NCBI GenBank assembly: GCA_003669055.1
Contig: RAYB01000038.1
Span: 1-51,431, forward strand
Direction of reading: 5' to 3'
Length of the DNA: 51,431 nucleotides
Source of the DNA: a bacterium 1XD21-70
GTDB lineage: Bacteria; Bacillota; Clostridia; Lachnospirales; Lachnospiraceae
Part shown: positions 1 through 7,528 of the stretch, piece after piece
Layout: each line of letters opens with the position of its first letter
Numbering within the stretch: position 1 is the stretch's first letter
The notes under the pieces: model-generated
Told to the model about the DNA's origin: nothing
The model's input: the letters and a program-made list of their open reading frames with translations, nothing else
The model's database searches: none
Made by a program: the position numbers and the translations under genes

Positions 1-378
1 GTTGGTGGATTAGGTACGGATCAGATGGGGGCGGTTACAGTAGCTTTTCCTTTGGGGCAGATTGTTGTCGGCCTGGGGCTGCTTTTCGGGAACGGGGCGG
101 CGGCATATCTTTCCAGGCTGTTGGGGCGAGGGGATAAAGATACCGCTGATAAGGCAGCCAGTACAGCTTTATACAGCAGTGTATTGATTGGAGCGATTGT
201 TATTATAGGCTCCGTCATATTTCTGAAACCAATATTAAATCAGATAGGCGCATTGGAAAGCGTTATGCCTTATGCGATTACCTATACCAGCATTTACATC
301 ACGTTTTCCATTTTTAATGTTTTCAATGTGTTATTTTGCTGCAATCATTCATGTGCATATCCTCCTGCATCCATATAG
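1..378 (+). pseudogene. MATE-family efflux transporter, truncated fragment
   Basis: The frame is open from the first base of the window, so the true start lies outside it. The visible part has the hydrophobic helices and the glycine/alanine-rich stretch (LLFGNGAAAYLSRLLGRGDK) found in the first half of MATE cation/drug antiporters. After the segment around YITFSIFNVFN (near base 325) the family-like sequence stops abruptly and runs into unrelated residues and a stop, although a MATE protein should continue for about 300 more residues. I infer a deletion or rearrangement, leaving a non-functional fragment. The following stretch up to the next gene holds only short unconvincing frames that I could not assign. 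Confidence 0.7.
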
Positions 379-523
379 GTGTTGCTTACAGTTAAGATTA
401 TGCACCATAGAAGAAAGGAATCAACGGGGTACATGGGTTTTATCCCCCGTCTTTTGGCTCTTGCCTCACAAAGTCTGCCGGGGGTGCATTTGCAAAGATG
501 TCGGAAGTCCTTAAACCTTTTGT

Positions 524-1219
524 TTATTGGAGAAAAGAGACATCCTGAAGGCTTTGCGGATTGACAAGGATTTTTACGTCTGTGATATAGGCTATCTTGT
601 AGTCGAATATCTTTTTTTCTTTTAGTCCTGTGAGTATCTCATCTTTGCTTTCCATGAAGAGGGCGAATTCGCTGCCGATATAGTCTGTGCCCAGGCGCAG
701 AAGGATTTGTTTGGGTTTTTCCTCCTGCTGTTGGAGGATGGCTCCCCCGTCCTGCTCCGGGGAAGCTGTGGTTGCTTCGGGGGGTTCCGGGGGCATTTCC
801 GGAGGGGTTTGTCCGGGTTCGCTGCCTTCTTGGCTATTGGCTGGCTCTGGGAATGGGGCGGTCTCCATGGCGGCCTCTTCTTCCCACTCTTCCTCTGGTT
901 CGTCTTCCCAGAAGATCAGTTCCGGCCTTATGGTTTTTTTATTGTAGGTCACGATATAGCGAACCGTGCCTTCGGGCACCGTGCTGTCGGTTTCTAATAT
1001 TGCACCACTGCTTAAGTGGTTTTTGATGATCTTGATTTGTTCCTGCCCGGGGGTGAAGGAATAGTCCAGTTCCTGGACTGCCAGGTTCTCTTCTCCGATC
1101 ATCCTTTCCCCGGCGTAAACCAGGGATGAGTATTCTACCAGGGCTATCCCGGTGCCGATCCCCCCGAGCAAAACCCCGCCTAAAAAAATTGCCCCCAAAA
1201 TTTTCTGAGCCTTATGCAT
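524..1219 (-). CDS. Hypothetical anchored protein of the PadR-HAAS operon
   Basis: This 231-residue protein has one N-terminal transmembrane segment or uncleaved signal (about residues 7-30). An extracytoplasmic part follows, interrupted by an acidic and proline-rich linker (about residues 105-165, many E, P and Q) before a compact C-terminal section. I do not recognise a named domain. Its start overlaps the end of the HAAS gene by 8 bases, so it is probably translationally coupled as the third gene of a padR-HAAS operon. In such operons the third gene often encodes a DUF4097-type protein, but this sequence does not clearly show that domain. Function unknown; membrane or envelope role inferred only from topology and context. 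Confidence 0.7.
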   Translation of the reverse strand: MHKAQKILGAIFLGGVLLGGIGTGIALVEYSSLVYAGERMIGEENLAVQELDYSFTPGQEQIKIIKNHLSSGAILETDSTVPEGTVRYIVTYNKKTIRPELIFWEDEPEEEWEEEAAMETAPFPEPANSQEGSEPGQTPPEMPPEPPEATTASPEQDGGAILQQQEEKPKQILLRLGTDYIGSEFALFMESKDEILTGLKEKKIFDYKIAYITDVKILVNPQSLQDVSFLQ

Positions 1220-2063
1220 GTTGTCCTCTCTTTCTCCTCAATAGGGTTATGCCCAGCCCGGCGGCGGAAAAAAAGCATAGCACCAGCCCCAGGCAGCCCA
1301 GGGTCACACCTGCCAGCGGGTATCCCTGCGCCAAAAGCACTGCCAGCATACCTAGCATGTACAGGCTGAAAAGGCCGCAAAACCCACTGAATAACGCAAA
1401 CATCAGGCAGCAAGCGTTCCATGCCGTGCGCGTCCCCCACAAAACCGTCCTCCAGGCAAAGCGAAAAAGCCTTGCCAGTGCCTTGATGCTGCGGCCTAGG
1501 ACGCCTTCTGCCGTCCTGCGGCGCCGGGAAACAAAGGTGCCTGGCGTTTTTGCCGGGCTGCTTCCGTTTGCTGCATCCCCGGGTTCCTGCTCCCCCATCT
1601 CCAAAAACAGCACATCTGGGGGTAGGCCTTCCGGCATATCCGGCCTTTCCCGGCACCGGTTTTTTATGTAGGCGGCCGGTTTGCCTGCCAGGCTCTGCAA
1701 AAATATCCATAACCTGTGCAGGAGGCTCCCCAAGCCGTGTATGCCCCCTAGGGCGCCGGATTTTACTTTCGTCCCGATCTGCCCGGCCTGCTGCCGGAAG
1801 CGGCCTGCCTTTTCCTGATCCGGAAATGCCGCCTTTTTCCTGGTTTTCTTTGCGTAATCGGCACGCACATGGTAAGCCGCCAGGATGTCTGCTGCCAGTT
1901 CACTTAAGCTTCCAAAATCGGCTATCGCTTCTTCTTCGCTCAGCCCGTTCTTCTGCTTCATGTCAATATGCTGTTCATATTCGCTGATGATATCGTTCAG
2001 TTCCTCCTCCTGAAGCACGGACAGCGCCTGCTTCAGTTCGCTGATAAATGTCTTCTTATCCAT
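1212..2063 (-). CDS. HAAS/DUF1700 family membrane protein
   Basis: The N-terminal 60 or so residues match the HAAS signalling domain (DUF1700): a short alpha-alpha unit followed by EEAIADFGSLSELAADILAAYH. The middle is basic and probably cytosolic. Two or three hydrophobic helices at about residues 215-275 place the C-terminus in the membrane. HAAS proteins are typically encoded beside a PadR repressor and are thought to take part in membrane-linked sensing. The gene overlaps padR by 8 bases upstream and the next gene by 8 bases downstream, so the three form a tight operon. The family call is firm from the N-terminus; the signal sensed cannot be read from sequence. Confidence 0.82.
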   Translation of the reverse strand: MDKKTFISELKQALSVLQEEELNDIISEYEQHIDMKQKNGLSEEEAIADFGSLSELAADILAAYHVRADYAKKTRKKAAFPDQEKAGRFRQQAGQIGTKVKSGALGGIHGLGSLLHRLWIFLQSLAGKPAAYIKNRCRERPDMPEGLPPDVLFLEMGEQEPGDAANGSSPAKTPGTFVSRRRRTAEGVLGRSIKALARLFRFAWRTVLWGTRTAWNACCLMFALFSGFCGLFSLYMLGMLAVLLAQGYPLAGVTLGCLGLVLCFFSAAGLGITLLRRKRGQHA

Positions 2064-2376
2064 GTCGGCACTCCTCCAAAAAACTCCCTACCTTTTCTGT
2101 CAGTTCATTCCACTCCCGCTCCAGGCTGTCCCGGTACAACACCCCTGCCGCTGTCAGATGGTAATACTTCCGCGGCGGGCCTTCCGTGGACTCCCGCAGG
2201 TATGTCTCAAAATAATGCTCGTTCGTCAAACGCTTTAGGAGCGGGTAGATCGTCCCTTCATTCACATCCACCACTTTGGACACTTCCTCTACCAGTTCGT
2301 AGCCGTACATGTCCCGCTGCCGGACGGATTCCAGCACGATCAGTTCCAGGACTCCTTTCTTAAACTGCGCATTCAT
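2056..2376 (-). CDS. PadR family transcriptional regulator
   Basis: At 106 residues this is a standard-length short PadR repressor. The winged helix-turn-helix covers about residues 10-80, with the typical MYGYELVEEVSKV, the wing sequence EGTIYPLLKRL and the PRKYYHLTAAG strand. A short C-terminal dimerisation helix follows. It is first in an operon with a HAAS membrane protein and a third anchored protein. It is probably autoregulatory: the promoter immediately upstream carries an inverted repeat around its -35 box. PadR proteins of this size usually respond to envelope stress or small ligands, but the inducer here is unknown. The start is supported by a GGGG-type purine stretch shortly upstream of the ATG. 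Confidence 0.9.
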   Translation of the reverse strand: MNAQFKKGVLELIVLESVRQRDMYGYELVEEVSKVVDVNEGTIYPLLKRLTNEHYFETYLRESTEGPPRKYYHLTAAGVLYRDSLEREWNELTEKVGSFLEECRHG

Positions 2377-2405
2377 AGTATCCCCGCCTTATTTTTTGTA
2401 CCACT

Positions 2406-2438
2406 ATATTACACCAGGTACTATGTATTGTCAAGTAC
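2406..2438 (-). promoter_or_regulatory. padR operon promoter with candidate PadR operator
   Basis: On the minus strand, TTGACA (2429-2434) and TAATAT (2406-2411) are separated by exactly 17 bases, a near-consensus sigma-A promoter about 30 bases upstream of padR. An inverted repeat GTACT/AGTAC (2418-2422 and 2434-2438) spans the spacer and the -35 box, where an autorepressor would bind. Palindromic element A begins only about 20 bases upstream. Confidence 0.75.
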
Positions 2439-2456
2439 TAACAAAAATAAAATAGT

Positions 2457-2693
2457 GGGCAAAACCCCCTGCGGGCGGAAGCCATGTCCTGGCTGGGTTG
2501 CGGTTTCGGGATCTAAGAATTCCTAAAATCTCCGGATTTCGCATGAGGCGAAAACGAAAACGCAGAAACTCGCTGCGCTCAGACAGTCTGCCGTTTTCGT
2601 TTCCATGCATAATCCGGAGGCTTAAGGAATTCTAATATCCCTGCAAATGCAGCCCAGCCAGGACATGGCTCCCGCCCGCAGGGGGTTTTGCCC
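2457..2693. repeat. 237-bp near-palindromic intergenic element, copy A
   Basis: The outer arms, 2457-2501 and 2649-2693, are 45 bases long and complementary except at two positions. Inner arms are partly complementary (AGAATTCC/GGAATTCT blocks, CTCCGGAT/ATCCGGAG). A 22-base central loop core occupies 2566-2587, starting AAACTCGCTG and ending TCAGACAGT. A second copy with the same layout and almost the same core lies at 11420-11657. The outer arm sequence here (GC-rich, containing CCCCCTGCGGGCGG) is different from that in copy B, yet it is self-complementary. The element sits between the padR promoter and the 3' end of the symporter gene. No T-run follows either end, so it is not a simple terminator. 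I do not recognise it as a named repeat. Confidence 0.9.
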
Positions 2694-2774
2694 GTTTCTT
2701 CCCTGGCTGTTTATGCTGTTTTATGGATCCCATAATGGTTTTTGCTGGCAAAGGGTGTTCATTAGCTTTTGCTT

Positions 2775-4307
2775 TTATTTTTGGATGGATTCGTATTCCT
2801 CCTGGATCTCTTTTGACGGCTCTTTTGTCAGGAGGGATACGATGATGATGGCGGCGCAGGCGGCCAGGAAGGCGGGAAGGAGTTCGTATATGTTCCAGGC
2901 TCCGCCCATGGGGCGTACCAGGTATTTCCACACGAATACCATGATACCGCCGGTAAGCATGCCTGCCAGGGCGCCGTAAAGGTTGCTCCGCTTCCAGAAG
3001 AGGGCAGCCAGCATTACCGGGCCGAAGGCGGCTCCGAAACCCGCCCAGGCAAAGGATACAATATAGAAGACGGAACTGTCAGGGTTCCAGGCCAGTGCCA
3101 GGCTGACAAGGGCAATCGCGGCAATGGTCAGGCGTGCTGCCAGCATGGAAGCGCGTTCGCTGAGTTTCACTTTCAAAAAATCCTGCAACAAGTTCTGCGA
3201 GACGCCGGAGGCCGCGGTCAGCAGCTGGGAATCCGCCGTGGACATGGTGCAGGCCAGGATCCCGGCCAGGACAACGCCTGCAACTACGGAAGCGGCAAAA
3301 CCGGATTCCCCGAGAAGCCCTGACAGGCGGATGATCACGGTCTCGGATTCTGCGCTGGAGGAGAATACCGGTATCTTCCCGGCAACCGAAGCCCCATAGC
3401 CGATAATCCCAATCAGTATCGCCACGAACATGGAAACCACAACCCACACGGAAGCAATCCGCCGGGAGAGCGCCAGTTCTTTCTCATCGCGCACCGCCAT
3501 GAAACGGAGCAGGATGTGCGGCATGCCGAAGTACCCTAACCCCCAGGCGCACATGGACAGCATGTTTAACGTTCCATAGGGAACGGCTGTGCCGGACGTG
3601 CGGTCATGAAGGTATGACATGCTTAAATAGCCATCCAGGGAACGGGCATTTTCCATCACGGCCTGCCAGCCTCCCGCCACATGTACCCCAAAAAACACGA
3701 TCACTGCTAAGGCAACCGTCATCACGATGCTCTGGATTAAGTCTGTCGTGGACACTGCCAGAAAACCGCCCAGCACGGTATAGCCCACGATTACCAAAGC
3801 GCCCAGCACCATGGCTACGTGGTAATCCACATGGAAAAGGCTAAAGAACAGGGTTCCTACCGCCTTAAACCCGGACGCCGTATAGGGGATGAAAAAGACC
3901 AGGATGATAATTGCCGCAATGCACATCAGGATATTTTTCCCGTCCCGGTAACGCCTAGAAAAGAAGTCCGGGATCGTGATCGCCCCGCACGCTGCCGAGT
4001 AACGGCGCAGGCGTTTTGCCACAATCAGCCAGTTTAAGTAGGTTCCTGCCGCCAGCCCAATCGCTGTCCAGCCTGCGTCTGCAATCCCGGAGAGGTAAGC
4101 CACTCCGGGCAGCCCCATCAATAGCCAGCTGCTCATGTCCGAGGCCTCCGCGCTCATAGCCGCTACCAGCGGGCCAAGCCCCCTGCCTCCCAGGTAAAAC
4201 CCTTCTGCCGAACGGTCATTCCCCCTGCTAAAATAGTACCCGATATAGACCATCAATATCAGATATGCCCCAATGGCAAATAAAATCCCCATCTGTCCTG
4301 TATTCAT
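2775..4307 (-). CDS. putP: Sodium/proline symporter
   Basis: This 510-residue protein belongs to the sodium:solute symporter (SSS) family and imports proline with Na+. It has about 13 membrane helices. The PutP-type N-terminus reads YFLGGRGLGP-like (FYLGGRGLGPLVAAMSAEAS), followed by DMSSWLLMGLPG and later the STADSQLLTAASGVSQNL segment that contributes to the sodium site. Length and motif order match PutP throughout, with no break. It is transcribed alone from a promoter at 4396-4424, with GGAGGG a few bases before the ATG. No other proline-catabolic gene is adjacent, so the role may be osmoprotection or amino-acid uptake. Another SSS amino-acid transporter is possible, but PutP is the closest match. 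Confidence 0.9.
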   Translation of the reverse strand: MNTGQMGILFAIGAYLILMVYIGYYFSRGNDRSAEGFYLGGRGLGPLVAAMSAEASDMSSWLLMGLPGVAYLSGIADAGWTAIGLAAGTYLNWLIVAKRLRRYSAACGAITIPDFFSRRYRDGKNILMCIAAIIILVFFIPYTASGFKAVGTLFFSLFHVDYHVAMVLGALVIVGYTVLGGFLAVSTTDLIQSIVMTVALAVIVFFGVHVAGGWQAVMENARSLDGYLSMSYLHDRTSGTAVPYGTLNMLSMCAWGLGYFGMPHILLRFMAVRDEKELALSRRIASVWVVVSMFVAILIGIIGYGASVAGKIPVFSSSAESETVIIRLSGLLGESGFAASVVAGVVLAGILACTMSTADSQLLTAASGVSQNLLQDFLKVKLSERASMLAARLTIAAIALVSLALAWNPDSSVFYIVSFAWAGFGAAFGPVMLAALFWKRSNLYGALAGMLTGGIMVFVWKYLVRPMGGAWNIYELLPAFLAACAAIIIVSLLTKEPSKEIQEEYESIQK

Positions 4308-4395
4308 AATTGCCCTCCTTTTCTAGCAGGCCAGCCTAGGCTGCCGCTTCCTTTTCCGCTTTTGGGGAGTGGGTCCCCCCTGGCGGAATGGGCAC

Positions 4396-4424
4396 ATTAT
4401 AACATAGGGGATAATAGAACACAA
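4396..4424 (-). promoter_or_regulatory. Promoter of the putP symporter gene
   Basis: On the minus strand, TTGTGT (4419-4424) and TATAAT (4396-4401) are separated by 17 bases. The leader to the ATG is roughly 80 bases and contains no riboswitch that I recognise. Confidence 0.6.
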
Positions 4425-4502
4425 TACAGAACGAATTATAGACTATATTCCATACTTTTATGATGAAATCACCATAAATATAAGTAAAATAACAGTAAAA
4501 AT

Positions 4503-4536
4503 AACCGTACAAAAATCAAAATATGTTTGTACGGTT
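4503..4536 (-). terminator. Terminator of the TetR-family gene
   Basis: Perfect 11-base arms AACCGTACAAA/TTTGTACGGTT (4503-4513 and 4526-4536) lie 19 bases past the stop of the TetR gene. On the minus strand they are followed by a T-rich run, ATTTTTAC. Confidence 0.7.
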
Positions 4537-4554
4537 TTTGTGGTAAAATTGTAT

Positions 4555-5151
4555 TTATTTTGATACATCCGGAAGAAAACTGCTTAAAAAATACGGAAGA
4601 ACCGAGGCACTATACTGCCTTAAGGAATATTCACCTCCGCATAAGCACCAGTCATACATCAGGGCTCGTTCGCCCATGGCATAGAGTTTTACCATCTCGC
4701 TGATGCTTAGCCTCCCGCTCAATTCCCCTTTTTCCACGCCCTCGCCGATAATCTTGCGCAGCAGCTTATAGTAGATCCGGTTCCTGTCTAGCAGATGCTT
4801 CTCGCCGTTTGTCACCAGCTGGGTAGACAAGAGCCTGGCCAGCAGATCAACCGGCACGCTGTTTTCAATCATGGCAAACAGCTGGCTGTTCAAAAACAGC
4901 AGTTTTCCCATGGCGCCCGTCTCCGGATCCAGGCTTTGGGAGAGTTCCTCATATTTTTCGTCAAACAAGGAACTCAACGTGCCAAGCAAGGCATCCTTGC
5001 CGTCAAAATAATGGTAAAAAGACCCCTTGGAGGTTTGGGACACCTCAATGATCTCCTCCACGGTAGTGTCTTCATACCCTTGCTCATAGAACAGCTTCCA
5101 GGCAGCATTCACAATCCTGCTGCGGGTGGTGCGTTCTTTTTTCCTGGCCAT
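4555..5151 (-). CDS. TetR/AcrR family transcriptional regulator
   Basis: This 198-residue protein is typical of TetR repressors. The N-terminal DNA-binding domain (about residues 10-58) has RSRIVNAAWKLFYEQGYEDT and the recognition helix region TSKGSFYHYFDGKDALL. The C-terminal ligand-binding domain is variable and gives no clue to the inducer. It is a single gene on the minus strand with its own terminator. The symporter gene lies downstream on the same strand but has its own promoter. Putative targets cannot be named; the divergent or neighbouring transport genes are candidates only by position. Confidence 0.88.
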   Translation of the reverse strand: MARKKERTTRSRIVNAAWKLFYEQGYEDTTVEEIIEVSQTSKGSFYHYFDGKDALLGTLSSLFDEKYEELSQSLDPETGAMGKLLFLNSQLFAMIENSVPVDLLARLLSTQLVTNGEKHLLDRNRIYYKLLRKIIGEGVEKGELSGRLSISEMVKLYAMGERALMYDWCLCGGEYSLRQYSASVLPYFLSSFLPDVSK

Positions 5152-5235
5152 ACCAGACTCCTTTCTGCCTGCCCCCCAACCAAGCCTTATGCCAAAAGGC
5201 AGGGCACCCTGCTGCCCTGCCGCAAAGATAAGCCC

Positions 5236-6381
5236 TCAGCGCGCCATCAGCGCCGCATAATTGGCAAAGCCGTAATCAAGCAACGCCTTTGTGTCCGCAT
5301 AATGTGTCTGTTTGGATTTCATAATCACCACGATCAGCAGCACGCCGTCCCTCTCTGCCCCGGTCACCAGGGTATTGCCTGCCAGGGAGGTATAGCCGGT
5401 CTTGCCGCCGACCACCCCTTCATAATAACGGGAATCCGAAGGGTAGATCATCTTGTGCCCCATGGTGATTGTCCTGGCTCCTGCTTTCTTTGTGGCCGGG
5501 AAATCATAGGTACGGGTGGTGGTGATCCGGCGAAAAACCTCATTTTGCAGCGCCGCCCTCATAATCAGCGCCATATCGTGGGGGGTAGTCTTGTGGGAAG
5601 CATCGTTTAACCCATGGGGGTTGGCAAAATGCGTGTTGGTGCACCCCAGCTCCCTTGCCCTGGCGTTCATCAGTTCTGCAAAACCGGAGACACTCCCTGC
5701 CATGTGCTCGGCCAGGCCATTGCCGATCTCATTGGCAGATTTCATCAGCAGGCCATAAAGGCACTGTTCCACCGTCAGCCTGTCTCCTTCCGTGATATCC
5801 AGCGACACTGCCCCTGATTCCAGGTTCGTGGTGGCAGAAGCAGAAAACCCCACCATGTCGCCCATGCTGCAGCGCTCCAACGTCAGCAGGGCAGTCATCA
5901 CCTTGGTGATGCTGGCCGGATAGAACTGCTGGTCGGCATTCTTGCCGTACAGCACCTTCCCGCTGGCGCCGTCGATCAGCACCGCCCCCTCCGCCGCCAC
6001 CTCCGGCTCCTGCACCGCCTGCGCGGCCTGGCCTGCCGGGTTTCCAGGAGACGGCACGGTGCCTCCCGGCCCACCCGCCTGGCCTGCCGACGGCGTATCC
6101 CCGGAAGCCTGCTGGCCTGCTGCCTGCGGCTCCCCGGGGGTCTGCTGGGTTGTCGGCCCTGCCCCGGAGGAGATCCCTGGCATGCCTCCCCCGACGGTCA
6201 GGGTCTTGCTTTCGCCCCCCGGCAGCCCGCCGGGAAACCCAGGCCCTAAAAACTGCCCCGAAGCCATCCCGCCGCCGTCTGCGGGATGCGGCGGAACAGT
6301 CATCTCCGCATACGATAGCGCGGCAGATGTGATGCTTATGATTATTCCGATGCTTAAGATACGCTTCCAATTCTTCATCAA
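5236..6381 (-). CDS. dacA: D-alanyl-D-alanine carboxypeptidase (peptidase S11)
   Basis: This enzyme removes the terminal D-alanine from peptidoglycan pentapeptides outside the membrane. All three penicillin-binding motifs are present: S157-I-T-K160, S215-A-N217 and K327-T-G329. An N-terminal signal segment (about residues 8-25) is followed by an unusual glycine/proline/glutamine-rich linker of roughly 100 residues before the catalytic domain starts near residue 128. The C-terminal amphipathic anchor domain of classic DacA is missing, because the protein ends about 50 residues after KTG. It is transcribed divergently from the deacetylase gene next door, another peptidoglycan-type enzyme. An AGGAG site precedes the ATG. 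A sporulation or secreted S11 paralogue (DacF-like) is also possible. Confidence 0.88.
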   Translation of the reverse strand: MMKNWKRILSIGIIISITSAALSYAEMTVPPHPADGGGMASGQFLGPGFPGGLPGGESKTLTVGGGMPGISSGAGPTTQQTPGEPQAAGQQASGDTPSAGQAGGPGGTVPSPGNPAGQAAQAVQEPEVAAEGAVLIDGASGKVLYGKNADQQFYPASITKVMTALLTLERCSMGDMVGFSASATTNLESGAVSLDITEGDRLTVEQCLYGLLMKSANEIGNGLAEHMAGSVSGFAELMNARARELGCTNTHFANPHGLNDASHKTTPHDMALIMRAALQNEVFRRITTTRTYDFPATKKAGARTITMGHKMIYPSDSRYYEGVVGGKTGYTSLAGNTLVTGAERDGVLLIVVIMKSKQTHYADTKALLDYGFANYAALMAR

Positions 6382-6531
6382 TTATTCTCCTGTCCGTTTC
6401 TTTCTCCGATCATACCATATTTTCCCCACAAGAAGTATAACAACTTTCTTACGGTTCCCATAATTTCCTTGCATGAAACCATCCGTCCCCCCGTATACAT
6501 GGTAACGACAAAATCCAACGCAGGTTTCTCC

Positions 6532-7383
6532 ATGACCCATTACTACCATAAAAACCAACGGCTTTATCTAAGGCCTGTCGCCAAAACCGTATTCCTGTTC
6601 CTCCTGTCCTTCCTCTTTGGCCACTGGCTGGCCTATGTCACCCACCCTGCCCCCGCCTCGGTCCCTGCCTCCGCGGACGGCAACTGGGGGTTAAGCTTCC
6701 AGCAGGAGGGACGGCCTCCCGTGGGCAACGCCACCTCTGACTACCTGGAACAGTTCAATGCCCACTATACCGCTGGCACCGAGGACAAAGTCATCTATCT
6801 GACCTTTGATGCCGGCTATGAAAACGGGAACACCCCGGCAATCCTTGATGCCCTCAAAAAGCACCAGGCCCCTGCCGCCTTTTTCCTGGTAGGCAATTAC
6901 TTATCCACCAGCCCTGAACTCGTGAAGCGGATGGTGGCAGAAGGCCATACGGTCGGCAACCACACCTTCCACCATCCGGACATGTCAAAGATTTCCACCA
7001 CGGAGACATTTTCCCAGGAACTGCAGTCTTTGGAGGAACTGTACCAGCAAATCACCGGGCAGCCCATGCAGCGCTTCTACCGCCCTCCCCAGGGCAAATA
7101 CAGTGAATCCAACCTGCAAATGGCTAAAGACCTCGGCTACCATACCTTTTTCTGGAGCCTGGCCTATGTGGACTGGTACGAAGACAAACAGCCCTCCCAC
7201 GAGGAAGCCTTCCAAAAACTGCTGGGGCGGGTCCACCCCGGGGCAATCGTGCTGCTGCACAGCACCTCCAAAACCAATGCCGAGATCCTGGATGAACTCC
7301 TGACCCGCTGGGAAGGCATGGGATACCAATTCCGCCCCTTAAGTGAACTTGCCGCGCCGCAGGCCCCTGAAAACGCGGGCTGA
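6532..7383 (+). CDS. Polysaccharide deacetylase, PdaA-like
   Basis: This is a NodB-homology carbohydrate esterase 4 enzyme, probably acting on N-acetylated peptidoglycan. The metal and catalytic motifs are visible: LTFDAGYENGNTP with the catalytic aspartate, and GNHTFHHPDMS with the HxxxH metal ligands. RPPQGKYSE follows, and LLHSTS appears near the end. An N-terminal membrane segment (LFLLSFLFGHWLAY) suggests it is anchored or exported. The order resembles B. subtilis PdaA, which makes muramic delta-lactam in spore cortex. The frame is open from 6469 (TTG) with another ATG at 6499. I prefer 6532, which has a weak AGG upstream and puts the membrane segment close to the N-terminus; the start is uncertain. 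Confidence 0.85.
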   Translation: MTHYYHKNQRLYLRPVAKTVFLFLLSFLFGHWLAYVTHPAPASVPASADGNWGLSFQQEGRPPVGNATSDYLEQFNAHYTAGTEDKVIYLTFDAGYENGNTPAILDALKKHQAPAAFFLVGNYLSTSPELVKRMVAEGHTVGNHTFHHPDMSKISTTETFSQELQSLEELYQQITGQPMQRFYRPPQGKYSESNLQMAKDLGYHTFFWSLAYVDWYEDKQPSHEEAFQKLLGRVHPGAIVLLHSTSKTNAEILDELLTRWEGMGYQFRPLSELAAPQAPENAG

Positions 7384-7414
7384 AAATATCTGCCAAAAGC
7401 ATAACGAAAAATCC

Positions 7415-7442
7415 TTGCCATATTTCCATTTTCCTATATAAT
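7415..7442 (+). promoter_or_regulatory. Promoter of carB-pcp
   Basis: TTGCCA (7415-7420) and TATAAT (7437-7442) are separated by 16 bases. The leader of about 80 bases ends in AAGGAGG before the carB ATG. I saw no T-box or riboswitch fold in it. Confidence 0.65.
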
Positions 7443-7528
7443 GTAAGAGAGCAAGATTCCAAACATCAGATTGGGTAACTTTAAGATCAGAACCATAACA
7501 TAAAATACAGGACAAGGAGGATTTTCTT

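Noticed and set aside
687-1026. Plus-strand frames opposite the proline/glutamate-rich protein
   Set aside because: They are shadows of the biased codons in the minus-strand gene and lack start signals.
2457-2693. Palindromic element as a plain transcription terminator or CRISPR-like repeat
   Set aside because: No T-run follows either arm, the stem is far too long, and there is no repeat-spacer pattern.
7443-7528. Riboswitch or T-box in the carB leader
   Set aside because: The leader is about 80 bases and shows no specifier loop, T-box sequence or terminator.
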